35,136 nt of DNA from Steroidobacter sp. GTDB lineage: Bacteria; Pseudomonadota; Gammaproteobacteria; Steroidobacterales; Steroidobacteraceae. The stretch covers positions 1 to 35,136 of the forward strand of contig NZ_JAEUPY010000075.1 of assembly GCF_016790065.1 (NCBI RefSeq). The letters run 5' to 3'. The notes under the pieces were generated by a model. It saw only the letters and a program-made list of their open reading frames with translations. It had not been told where the DNA came from and searched no databases. Position numbers and translations under genes: made by a program. Positions 16,995 to 24,321 of the stretch are shown here, one piece after another (within the stretch, counting starts at the first letter, position 1; each line of letters begins with the position of its first letter).

Positions 16995-18734
16995 TTACTC
17001 CGTCTTGGTCGTGAGCTGCGCCTGCGACTCCTTGCGAGCCGCTTCGAACTCATCGCCCGGCAGCCACTTCGGCGCATCCGCGGCCGAAGCATTGCCGACG
17101 TTGTTGCCCACGTAGAACAACAACTGCGCATCTTCGACCATGCCCTCGAAGACCCAGTCAGCGGCGATTTCATCCGAGGGCTGGTGATAGTGCTTGGCTT
17201 CGTACAGCTCGTGCTGTTCCTTGCCCCAGTTTTCCGGCTTGCCGATGAACTGAGTGCCGGTATCCAGATACAGCGCCGGCACGCCGATCTTGGCGAAGTT
17301 GAACTGGTCGGAACGATAGAAGAAGCCGCGATCCGGGAATTGATCCGGGGTCACGATTCGATCCTGCAGCTTGGCGATGGCGTCGACGTAATCGTCGATG
17401 CTGGATTTGCCCTTGCCGACGAACACGATGTCCTTGGCCTTGCCCCAGATGTTGCCGCCGTCGACATTGATGTTGGCGGTGATCTTGCCGGGCGCCACGG
17501 TCGGATGTTGGGCATAGAACTGCGAGCCCAACAGGCCCTGCTCTTCGGCTGCCACGAATAACAGCATCACCGAGCGCTTCGGCGGCTGCGGCAGCGCTTT
17601 GAACGCTTTACCAATGGCGAGCAACTGAGCGACACCGGACGCGTTGTCCAACGCGCCGTTGAAGATCTTGTCGCCTTCCGCATCCGGCTCGCCGACGCCG
17701 AGATGATCGTGATGCGCAGTGTAAATTACATACTCATCGCTGAGCTGCGGATCGCTGCCTTTGAGCACGCCGTAAACGTTCGCAGTGCTGGAACGATTCA
17801 GCTTGGTCTTGAAGTCGAACGAGGTAGTGACCCCGAGCGGCACCGGCTGGAAATCCTTGGATTTGGCCGCTGCGGTCAACTTGTCCAGATCCTGACCGCC
17901 GAGCGTCGCCAGCTCACGCGCAGCCTCCTCGGTGAGCCAGCTCTTCACTTGAATGCGCGGCTCGGGGCCGGCCGGCAATTCGACTTGCTCACCGGTCCAC
18001 GACGTCTGCACGACTTGGAACGGATAGCCCGCCGACGGCGTGGTGTGAATGATGATCGCGCCCGCTGCTCCCTGACGCGCGGCGCTTTCGTACTTGTAGC
18101 TCCAGCGGCCGTAGTACAGACGCGTGTCGCCAGCGAACAGCTGCGGATCCCAATCGGGATCGTTGTTCAACATCAGCAGCACTTTGCCCTTCAAATCCTG
18201 GCCTTTGAAATCGTCCCAGCCGAATTCGGGCGCCTGAATGCCGTAGCCCACGAACACCACTTCGGCATTCTTGATGGAGCCTTTGTCGGCCTGCACACCG
18301 CTGCCCGCGATGTACTGATCCCACCACTTGAACGATGCGGTCTTGCCGCCTTTCTTGAACGACCACTGCTTGGGCATTTGCGCCGTCAGCCCGACCACGT
18401 CGAACGCTTGCTGATAGCTATCGCCGCTACCGGCCGGTGCGAAGCCGATGTCCTTGAGCTGATCCGCCAGATACTGGCGCGCCTTGGCATCGGCCGGCGT
18501 GGCAGGACCGCGCCCTTCGAATTCATCGGAGGAGAACTTGGTGATCTGGTCCCGCAAGTAATCGCCGGTAATTTGTGCAGAAGCCGCCTTCGCTTCAGCA
18601 CTGACCGGACTGGCCGCTTCCGGCGTCGGCACCGGCTTCGGCTCCTTGGGTTTGCAGGCCGCCATCGCGGTGAGCAAGGCAGCTGAAAGAATCACAGTCG
18701 ACAGCGACCGGAGCGGTCGCGAAACGGTATACAT
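16995..18734 (-). CDS. M28-family metallo-aminopeptidase, predicted lipoprotein
   Basis: A 579-residue exported zinc peptidase. The N-terminus has a lipoprotein signal ending in LTAMAAC, so the mature protein should be acylated at that Cys and membrane-anchored. A PA-type inserted region (about 130-290) splits the fold, as in many M28 enzymes. The two-zinc site is complete: His341 and Asp343 in TAHHDHLG, bridging Asp363 in GALDNASG, Glu397 (general base) and Glu398 in AAEEQGLLG, Asp in NINVDGGN, and His in HYHQPSDE. The family removes N-terminal amino acids from peptides. GGAG about 6 bases before the ATG is a good ribosome binding site. It is divergent from the flavodoxin-fold gene, with only 45 bp between start codons, so the two promoters must overlap. 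Its secreted neighbours suggest peptide feeding. Confidence 0.93.
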   Translation of the reverse strand: MYTVSRPLRSLSTVILSAALLTAMAACKPKEPKPVPTPEAASPVSAEAKAASAQITGDYLRDQITKFSSDEFEGRGPATPADAKARQYLADQLKDIGFAPAGSGDSYQQAFDVVGLTAQMPKQWSFKKGGKTASFKWWDQYIAGSGVQADKGSIKNAEVVFVGYGIQAPEFGWDDFKGQDLKGKVLLMLNNDPDWDPQLFAGDTRLYYGRWSYKYESAARQGAAGAIIIHTTPSAGYPFQVVQTSWTGEQVELPAGPEPRIQVKSWLTEEAARELATLGGQDLDKLTAAAKSKDFQPVPLGVTTSFDFKTKLNRSSTANVYGVLKGSDPQLSDEYVIYTAHHDHLGVGEPDAEGDKIFNGALDNASGVAQLLAIGKAFKALPQPPKRSVMLLFVAAEEQGLLGSQFYAQHPTVAPGKITANINVDGGNIWGKAKDIVFVGKGKSSIDDYVDAIAKLQDRIVTPDQFPDRGFFYRSDQFNFAKIGVPALYLDTGTQFIGKPENWGKEQHELYEAKHYHQPSDEIAADWVFEGMVEDAQLLFYVGNNVGNASAADAPKWLPGDEFEAARKESQAQLTTKTE

Positions 18735-18779
18735 TCGGAACTCCGTGCAACGAGTTACGGTGATCGAGAACTGTAGCAG

Positions 18780-19268
18780 ATGTCTTCCGCCTTACCGTCC
18801 TCAAGTCGACCGCATCTATTGCTGATCTACGCCGGCCATGCCGGCGGCCGCACGCATGCGCTGGTGGAAGCCGTCAAACGTGGGGTGGCGGATGCCGGTG
18901 AGGACGTCGAGTTGCGTGCGTTGCCGGCGTTGGCCGCCGGCATCGACGATTTGCTCTGGGCCAGCGGCTTGCTGATCGGCACGCCCGAGCACTTCGGCTA
19001 CATGGCGGGCGCCATCAAGGATTTTTTCGATCGCACCTTCTATCCGGTTCAGGGTCGGGTCGACGGCCTGCCTTATGCGATCTTCGTCAGTGCCGGCAAT
19101 GATGGCAGCGGCGCAGTCGCGTCCATCGAACGTATCGCGCTCGGTTATCGCTGGAAACCCTGCGCCGAAGCGCTGATCGTCAAGGGCGAGCCCAGCGTCG
19201 CCGATCTGCAACGTTGCGCCGAATTGGGTCAAACCCTGAGCGCCGGATTGGCGCTGGGCGTCTTGTGA
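18780..19268 (+). CDS. Flavodoxin-fold / NAD(P)H-dependent oxidoreductase-like protein
   Basis: A small cytoplasmic protein (162 residues) with the flavodoxin-like order of strands. It starts with HLLLIYAGHAGGRTHALVEAV, where flavodoxins bind FMN phosphate. LLIGTPEHFGYMAGAIKDFFDRTF then corresponds to the second FMN loop of the FMN-reductase/WrbA-like group, and IFVSAGNDGSGA to the third loop. It probably carries FMN and moves electrons to an unknown acceptor. The ATG at 18780 is 45 bp from the divergent M28 gene. No partner gene indicates a pathway. A candidate terminator lies well downstream, at 19404-19428. Confidence 0.8.
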   Translation: MSSALPSSSRPHLLLIYAGHAGGRTHALVEAVKRGVADAGEDVELRALPALAAGIDDLLWASGLLIGTPEHFGYMAGAIKDFFDRTFYPVQGRVDGLPYAIFVSAGNDGSGAVASIERIALGYRWKPCAEALIVKGEPSVADLQRCAELGQTLSAGLALGVL

Positions 19269-19329
19269 ACGCGGCTCGATGTGACCGCACCGACCAAGCG
19301 CCAACCTGAAGCAAGAATTCGCCTCACAG

Positions 19330-19345
19330 AGTGAATTTCATCACA
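19330..19345 (+). promoter_or_regulatory. CRP/Clp-like palindrome upstream of the GTPase-roadblock operon
   Basis: AGTGA-N6-TCACA differs at one base from the CRP-family consensus TGTGA-N6-TCACA. It lies about 110 bp before the leader ORF. Xanthomonadales Clp, a c-di-GMP-responsive CRP relative, uses this type of site. A single match of this kind can occur by chance. Confidence 0.35.
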
Positions 19346-19403
19346 GCCGTGGGCCACCGCGGTCTCTAATGTTTCGCCGCACAAAGGGTTACTCGCAAAG
19401 GAC

Positions 19404-19428
19404 CAGCGAGGCCGCACGCTGCTTTTTT
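19404..19428 (+). terminator. Weak terminator- or attenuator-like hairpin with T6 tract
   Basis: CAGCG (19404-19408) and CGCTG (19417-19421) form a 5-bp stem with an 8-base loop, followed by C and six T. It lies 10 bases before the leader ORF start. It may end transcripts of the flavodoxin-fold gene or attenuate the operon. Confidence 0.4.
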
Positions 19429-19438
19429 CGAGGAACTC

Positions 19439-19531
19439 ATGGTTGCTGTTACCGCCACACCTGGTTGGTGTGGATCCTCATGGATTGCGATCGAGCTGGT
19501 GTTCAAGGACGCCGGTAGCGCGCATTCATGA
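19439..19531 (+). CDS. Short leader ORF (30 aa) coupled to the GTPase-roadblock operon
   Basis: A 30-codon ORF with a good ribosome binding site (GAGGA, six bases before the ATG at 19439). Its TGA (19529-19531) overlaps the ATG of the next gene as ATGA (19528-19531). The next gene has no strong ribosome binding site of its own, so its translation may depend on reading this leader. The peptide starts MVAVTATPGWCGSSW and contains one Cys and two Trp. A perfect 7-bp hairpin (CCACACC/GGTGTGG, 19455-19473) lies inside it. No homologue is recognised. It could be a true small protein or only a coupling device. Confidence 0.5.
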   Translation: MVAVTATPGWCGSSWIAIELVFKDAGSAHS

Positions 19532-20595
19532 GCACGCAATCAAGCTCGGCTGGCTCGGGTCCCGAGCGGCGCATCGCGCTCATCAAACCGAGCGGCGGTG
19601 AAGAACAGGCCGCACATGCCGTGCAGTTGTTCGACTCGGTGTTGTGGGTCTTCAAAGGCACCACCCGCTCCAACTGGATCACGACGCCGGCCGCCTCGGC
19701 CGATATCGTGGTCGTGCATCACTCCGAGCCGGCCAACAATCTCGACCGCTGGACCCAGCAAGGCAAACACATCGTCGTGCTCAGCACCGACGAAAAGCGC
19801 CATCCCGCCGGGCCACGCACGCTGGTTTATCCGTTTCCGGCCGTGCAAGTGCTCAGCATGCTGGAGCGTGTCGAAGCGGAAATGGAAACTCGCGCGAGCA
19901 CTCACACCCCGACTCCCGCAGCTCCGCCACCTGCACCGCTCAAAGAAAAAGCCAGCAAGGCCGGCGCCGATCCATGGTCGTTCGTCGAAGCGCTACGCAC
20001 CTTGCGCACCGTGAACAACGGTTCGTTGTGGCTCATGTGTAAGGGCGCGCAAGGACCGTTTCTTTGGCTGCGAGGCGATGTGGGCCGCTATGTGTGCGAC
20101 GGTGCTACAGCCGCTGCGATTCGCGCCGACACGCTCGATCTGAGTGGATTGGCGTTACAGAAAGGCACGCCGCCGCCGGGCAATCTGCCGGCGCGGCCCG
20201 GCGATGAGTTGTTCTGGTTTGCCACGTATCACGCGAGCACGTCGCTGGCACCGTGGTTGAACGACAAGACGCTGTATCGATTGATTCGTTGGCCGGATTT
20301 CGGCCGTCTGCGGGTCGCCGATGCGGTCGAGCTCACCGCGCAGCTTCGCATCGTCGCAGCGCTCGAAACTGGTGCCGCAACGCTCGGCAAACTGGCCGCG
20401 CAAGCGCAGGCCAGCGTCGATCAAGTGGCGCGCACGTTGAATGCTCTGGCCAGCTGCGCATTGATCGAAGCAGCACAAGTCGTCTCGCCGCCGCCGAAAG
20501 CGACGCGCACCGAACCCAGTGCGCCCACTCCTACTGGCGGCTTCAAACAATTCCTGCGCAACATGCGCAAGCACTTGCGAATCGGAGGGCTCTAA
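19528..20595 (+). CDS. Receiver-like / winged-helix-like protein heading the GTPase-roadblock operon
   Basis: A 355-residue cytoplasmic protein of no named family that I can assign. Residues ~14-115 alternate strands and helices like a response-regulator receiver (RRIALIKPS, ADIVVVHHSE, HIVVLSTDE, then TLVYPFPAVQVLSML near the end), but the acidic phosphorylation pocket is not evident, so it would be a pseudo-receiver. A Pro/Ala-rich linker (about 125-145) leads to a middle domain with WPDFGRL. The region ~275-315 (TAQLRIVAALETGAATL...ARTLNALASCALIE) fits a winged-helix motif, comparable in size and position in the operon to the DUF742/CvnC proteins of Streptomyces conservons. A basic tail ends the protein. 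Its stop shares one base with the next start (TAATG, 20593-20597), so it is coupled to the first GTPase. Confidence 0.72.
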   Translation: MSTQSSSAGSGPERRIALIKPSGGEEQAAHAVQLFDSVLWVFKGTTRSNWITTPAASADIVVVHHSEPANNLDRWTQQGKHIVVLSTDEKRHPAGPRTLVYPFPAVQVLSMLERVEAEMETRASTHTPTPAAPPPAPLKEKASKAGADPWSFVEALRTLRTVNNGSLWLMCKGAQGPFLWLRGDVGRYVCDGATAAAIRADTLDLSGLALQKGTPPPGNLPARPGDELFWFATYHASTSLAPWLNDKTLYRLIRWPDFGRLRVADAVELTAQLRIVAALETGAATLGKLAAQAQASVDQVARTLNALASCALIEAAQVVSPPPKATRTEPSAPTPTGGFKQFLRNMRKHLRIGGL

Positions 20596-21158
20596 TGAGC
20601 GTGGCATCGGAGCTCAAAATTGTTTTCACCGGCCCGATGGGGGCCGGCAAAACCACTGCCATTACCGCAGTCAGCGACTTTCCGCCGGTGTCGACGGAGA
20701 TGCGCAACAACGATCAACAGAGCTTCGCCAAGGAGTCCACCACGGTGGCGCTGGACCTCGGCCAGATCGGTCTAGAGGACGGCACCGTAGTACGTCTGTA
20801 TGGCACGCCGGGTCAGGAGCGTTTCTCTTTCATGTGGGAGATCATCGGCCGCGGCGCCATGGGCGTGATTCTGTTGCTCGACGGCTCCAGCCCGGCGGTA
20901 CTCGATGACTTGAAGACTTACACCGAAGTGTTCCGTCGTATCGCGCCCGAGCAACCGTTCGTGATCGGCGTAGGCCGCACTCGGCCCGACGACAACGCGC
21001 AAATCGAAGCCTGCATGCGCGTGCTCGAAGCGCTGCAGTTTTCCGCCCCGATGTTCAGTGTCGACGTGCGCAAGCGCGAAGACGTGCTGTTGTTGATAGA
21101 GACCTTGCTGGCGACGCTCGAAGTGCGTCAGCCGGAGATTGAAAATGAGCCAGCCTAA
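20595..21158 (+). CDS. CvnD/MglA-like small GTPase
   Basis: A 187-residue small GTPase. The P-loop is GPMGAGKTT (about 13-21). The switch II motif is YGTPGQERFSFMWE, as in conservon GTPases of Streptomyces (CvnD), where the first Asp of the classical DxxG is also Gly. A candidate switch I Thr is in KESTTVALD. After the strand GVILLLD, the base-recognition position reads VIGVGRTRPDD rather than a clean NKxD, so guanine specificity may be relaxed or provided otherwise. It is preceded by a coupled gene (TAATG overlap) and overlaps the first roadblock gene by 14 bases. In MglAB and conservon systems roadblock proteins regulate such GTPases as GAP, GEF or scaffold; here this is inferred from gene order. 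Confidence 0.88.
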   Translation: MSVASELKIVFTGPMGAGKTTAITAVSDFPPVSTEMRNNDQQSFAKESTTVALDLGQIGLEDGTVVRLYGTPGQERFSFMWEIIGRGAMGVILLLDGSSPAVLDDLKTYTEVFRRIAPEQPFVIGVGRTRPDDNAQIEACMRVLEALQFSAPMFSVDVRKREDVLLLIETLLATLEVRQPEIENEPA

Positions 21159-21549
21159 TCAACGTTTCGACGCCAACCTGGTGCGCCTCGGCGCGCATCA
21201 CCTGGAAGCCTTCGCCTCGGCCAATGCCGATGTGCTGCTCGCCGTGCTGACTTCTGGCGACGGCTTCGAAGTGGCTTCCTATCCGGCGAATCTGGCCATG
21301 ACACCCAAGATCGCGGCGATGAGCAGCTCCATGCAAGCCTTGTCCGAAGCGCTGACGCGCGAAGCCGGCCTGGCCAAGAACCGGAATCTGATCATCGAGA
21401 CCGACAGCGGCACCGTGCTGATCGTCGGTCTGGCCGGCACGCAACGTTTATCGCTGGCCATCGTGGCCAAGAGCGGCGAGCTGCTGGGCAAACTCTTGTG
21501 GGCCTCGCGCAATCTGGCCAAGAAGCTGGAAACGAGTCTACAGAAATGA
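21145..21549 (+). CDS. Roadblock/LC7-domain protein (first of three)
   Basis: A 134-residue single-domain protein. LLAVLTSGDGFEVASYP (about 29-45) followed by a long Met/Ser/Ala-rich helix (IAAMSSSMQALSEAL) and LIIETDSGTVLIVGL is the common roadblock/LC7 pattern, as in MglB and CvnB. These proteins usually form homodimers that bind the GTPase. Its ATG at 21145 lies inside the GTPase gene (14-base overlap), so it is translationally coupled to it and is the likely direct partner. It is clearly less similar to the next two roadblock proteins than they are to each other. Confidence 0.85.
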   Translation: MSQPNQRFDANLVRLGAHHLEAFASANADVLLAVLTSGDGFEVASYPANLAMTPKIAAMSSSMQALSEALTREAGLAKNRNLIIETDSGTVLIVGLAGTQRLSLAIVAKSGELLGKLLWASRNLAKKLETSLQK

Positions 21550-21562
21550 GTACTGGCGCTGA

Positions 21563-21590
21563 TTGAGACCCTGTCGGCACCGTTTACACT
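21563..21590 (+). promoter_or_regulatory. Candidate internal promoter before the second roadblock gene
   Basis: TTGAGA (21563-21568) and TACACT (21585-21590) are spaced by 16 bp and lie 54 bp before the next start codon, in the first sizeable gap of the operon (21550-21643). It is a partial consensus match only. It could provide separate expression of the downstream roadblock/GTPase half. Confidence 0.3.
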
Positions 21591-21643
21591 GACGTTTATG
21601 TCACTCATGGTTATGTAACCCGAGCTGGTCAAGGAGTATTGCG

Positions 21644-22003
21644 ATGGCTTCCGTTTCCGATTCGTTGAAAGATCTGTTGCGCATCGATGGCGCGCTGTGT
21701 GCGGCGCTGGTGGATGCGAACAGCGGCATGATGTTGGGCAGCGCCGGCACCGGCCTGGATCTCGAACTGGCCGCTGCGGGTAATACCGAAGTGGTGCGTG
21801 CCAAGCTGCGCACGATGAAAAGCCTCGGCTTGAACGATGCCATCGAAGACATCCTGATCACGCTGAGCAAGCAGTACCACATCATTCGCCCGGTGGCCGC
21901 CAAGCCCGGCATCTTCATGTATCTGGTGCTCGACAAAGCTCGCTCCAACCTGGCGTTGGCGCGTCGCTCGTGCGCGGATGCGGAAACCTCGCTGAGCTTC
22001 TAA
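21644..22003 (+). CDS. Roadblock/LC7-like protein (second of three)
   Basis: A 119-residue protein with a strong ribosome binding site (AAGGAG) before the ATG. It shares a pattern with the next gene: VD-x-x-SGM, DLE-A-A-GNTEVV, KL-x-x-M-x-x-LGL, IEDILITLSKQYHII and FMYLVLDKARSNLALAR. This matches a roadblock/LC7 alpha-beta fold, with the strand-loop 'SGM' early and a central helix. Compared with the first roadblock protein it lacks the Met/Ser-rich helix. It probably forms homo- or heterodimers with its paralogue. It may serve the second GTPase rather than the first; that is inference from gene order. Confidence 0.8.
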   Translation: MASVSDSLKDLLRIDGALCAALVDANSGMMLGSAGTGLDLELAAAGNTEVVRAKLRTMKSLGLNDAIEDILITLSKQYHIIRPVAAKPGIFMYLVLDKARSNLALARRSCADAETSLSF

Positions 22004-22070
22004 CTCATCCCGGGCGGCGAGCTGCGAGCTGGCCGCCCTGATTTCATATCTGGAATTCTCGGGAGCGTGC

Positions 22071-22445
22071 ATGGCTAGCGAAAAGATTTTGATGGAAACC
22101 ATCGCCAAGATCGAAGCCGACGTGAACGGCGTGATCGCCACGGCGGCGGTGGATCTGGAGTCCGGGATGACGCTGGCAGCGAAATCCAATCGCGGCGATT
22201 TCGATCTGACCGTGGCTAGCGCCTATAACAGCGAACTGGTGAAACAGAAGCTGAAAATCATGCGCGCGCTGAACCTGAAAGTGTCGCTGGAAGACATGCT
22301 GCTGACGCTGACCGATCAGTTCCATCTGATCAAGCTGCTGCCCGGTGGCACGTCGTTCCTGTATCTGGCGGCCGATCGCAGCACCACGAACCTCGCCATC
22401 CTGCGTAACGCCGTGAACAAACATTGCAACGGCCTCCCGGCCTGA
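22071..22445 (+). CDS. Roadblock/LC7-like protein (third of three), tandem paralogue of the second
   Basis: A 124-residue protein that aligns by eye along its whole length with the preceding gene: VDLESGMTL, FDLTVASAYNSELVKQKL, MRALNLKVSLEDMLLTLTDQFHLI, FLYLAADRSTTNLAILR. The pair looks like a tandem duplication followed by divergence. The N-terminal helix MASEKILMETIAKIE is longer than in its partner. It lies 67 bp after the second roadblock gene and 47 bp before the second GTPase. A role as GTPase regulator or scaffold is inferred from the fold and neighbours. Confidence 0.8.
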   Translation: MASEKILMETIAKIEADVNGVIATAAVDLESGMTLAAKSNRGDFDLTVASAYNSELVKQKLKIMRALNLKVSLEDMLLTLTDQFHLIKLLPGGTSFLYLAADRSTTNLAILRNAVNKHCNGLPA

Positions 22446-22492
22446 GCAGTTCGCGCCGCCGCTTCGCTGTCGCAGCGTCCGGTGGATAAATC

Positions 22493-24139
22493 ATGGCGGT
22501 TATCGATCCCAAGGACGACTGCGTAGTCATACGCGTCGTCTATGACGGCGCACCTATGGCCGGCAAGACCACGAGCGTCGCCACGCTCGGTCGTGGCTTG
22601 GGCGCGGGCGTGTATTCGCCTGCAGATCTCGATGGCCGCACCTTGTATTTCGATTGGCTCGACTACACCGGCGGGCTGTTCGAAGGCCGTCGCATTCGCT
22701 GTCAGATCGTTAGCGTGCCGGGCCAGGCGACGTTGGCGCCGCGCCGGCGACGTCTGTTGGAAAGCGCCGACGTGGTCGTGTTCGTCGGCGACAGCTCCCC
22801 TGCCGGCTTCGAAGCGGACCGGCGTTATCTCGGCGCGCTGCGTAGCGTTTTGAAGAGTGTTGCCGGCCCGCCCATCGGCATCGTTCTACAAGCCAATAAA
22901 CGAGATCTGCCGGACGCGGTGTCCTTGCCTCAGCTGCGAAGCATGCTCGATCAACTCGAGCTACGCAGTGCCATCATCGAATCCGTTGCCACCGAAAGCT
23001 CGGGGGTTCGTGAGACATTTGTGTTCGCCGTGCGCCTGGCGCTGGATCGAGTGCGTGAACTCATGCGCAGCGGCGCACTCGCCACTGCGCCACCCAAAAT
23101 CAATACTGCCGCGGATCTGTTAGAAGAGTTACAGCAAGCCGAAAGTGGCGCGCTCGATCTCGCGACCGAATCCGGCAAGCTCACACACACCCGCATGCAT
23201 GACGTGCAACACACGTCGATGGCGTCGCAAGCGTTGCAAGAGGCGATGCAGGCGAATGTGGACGTGCCGGCACAGCCAGCCGCACAGTCTTTCGTGCAGT
23301 CCGGGCCAGCGGCAAATATCACGAACGATGCTCAGCCGGCGCCTGCCGCTGACCATGTCACCAGCGACAGCCAGCTCGCCGCACCAGCGACGCATGTCAG
23401 CAACGACCGTCGACCCGCCGTGCCCAACGAAAAAGTCGCCAGCGGCTTGGTCTGGCCACCGGTCGACGGCCGCTTGATCCTGCATGAAACCTCCGCAAGC
23501 CCGGCTCATCTGCAGCAGGACAACGAAGGCGGCTGGTCCGGGACCATCGACCATCGCTGGTGGCTGCATTCCGCTGCCGGCGCCGTCTTCGACAACATCG
23601 AAGCCGGCCGAGCGGAACTGGTGCAATGGGCTCGCCAGCACGTGGCCGGCACTGAATTATTGTCTAAACAGCGCTGCATCGTGCTCGCCGCCGATGGCCA
23701 GGATCGTTTCCGCTTGTGGCAAATCGTGCGCGTAGAATCTTCCCTCCGCAGTCAGTTGGAAGAAGCATTGCTCGGCGATGCCGGCGCGATTGCCAACTCG
23801 CTGTTGGGTGTCGCTCGTTCCTTTGTGCAGATGGCGGAGCGTTTGTCGGCGGCAATGTGTGAGCTGCAGCTCACTTTGGCCAACATCAGCGCGTCGGCGA
23901 ATGGCGCTGTGTACTTAGGTTTCCTGCCGACGCCCTCACTGATGCGGCCGCCACGCTCGTGGTCGGCCTCACAAGTCAGCGAATTATTGTTCTCTGAGCT
24001 GCGCTTCGCACAGCCAACCTTGCAAGCCCGCCGCAGCGATATGCTGACGGAGCTGACAAAAATCGCGCGCGTCGCCGAGCATCAAGCTCCGCACGAATGG
24101 CACTTGTTGCAACACCTGGCCGCGCTGGCTAGGGAATAA
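22493..24139 (+). CDS. Large MglA/CvnD-like GTPase with long C-terminal extension
   Basis: A 548-residue protein. Residues ~10-200 form a small-GTPase domain. The P-loop is DGAPMAGKTT (about 18-27), the switch II region is SVPGQATL, the base-recognition motif is a clean QANKRDLPDA (NKxD intact), and a late VATESSGV fits G5. A low-complexity linker (about 215-320) follows, with three 13-residue repeats (residues 276-314, of the type V-S/T-x-D-x-x-x-A-x-P). The C-terminal domain (about 325-548) starts near GLVWPPVDGRLIL and is unknown to me; it contains GGWSGTIDHRWWLHS and a long helical end. It is the last gene of the operon, ending near a candidate terminator. This layout, GTPase plus unknown effector-like domain, differs from the single-domain GTPases of conservons and MglA. 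Confidence 0.85.
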   Translation: MAVIDPKDDCVVIRVVYDGAPMAGKTTSVATLGRGLGAGVYSPADLDGRTLYFDWLDYTGGLFEGRRIRCQIVSVPGQATLAPRRRRLLESADVVVFVGDSSPAGFEADRRYLGALRSVLKSVAGPPIGIVLQANKRDLPDAVSLPQLRSMLDQLELRSAIIESVATESSGVRETFVFAVRLALDRVRELMRSGALATAPPKINTAADLLEELQQAESGALDLATESGKLTHTRMHDVQHTSMASQALQEAMQANVDVPAQPAAQSFVQSGPAANITNDAQPAPAADHVTSDSQLAAPATHVSNDRRPAVPNEKVASGLVWPPVDGRLILHETSASPAHLQQDNEGGWSGTIDHRWWLHSAAGAVFDNIEAGRAELVQWARQHVAGTELLSKQRCIVLAADGQDRFRLWQIVRVESSLRSQLEEALLGDAGAIANSLLGVARSFVQMAERLSAAMCELQLTLANISASANGAVYLGFLPTPSLMRPPRSWSASQVSELLFSELRFAQPTLQARRSDMLTELTKIARVAEHQAPHEWHLLQHLAALARE

Positions 24140-24169
24140 CCGCGTCACAAGTTGCCCGGCGAGTGCCCG

Positions 24170-24204
24170 AGTGCGTCAATCCTGTGACGTACTTGCTCGC
24201 TTTT
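24170..24204 (+). terminator. Candidate intrinsic terminator after the GTPase-roadblock operon
   Basis: AGTGCGTCA (24170-24178) pairs with TGACGTACT (24185-24193) over nine positions including one G-U, with a 6-base loop. A short T4 run follows at 24201-24204, eight bases after the stem, so it is a weak to moderate terminator 31 bases after the operon stop. Confidence 0.45.
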
Positions 24205-24321
24205 AGCTCACATCTTCGGAACACTTTCCACAACTTGATCCATGGGTCAACGCGCGACCGGCGCGCTGACTTGCCGAACCCAAGGAACCAGGACGGTCCT
24301 TTCTGCGTCGCTCGATGTGAA

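Noticed and set aside
20253-20594. Upstream extension of the first GTPase to 20253
   Set aside because: It lies inside the preceding gene in another frame. The ATG at 20595 gives the family N-terminus and a TAATG coupling.
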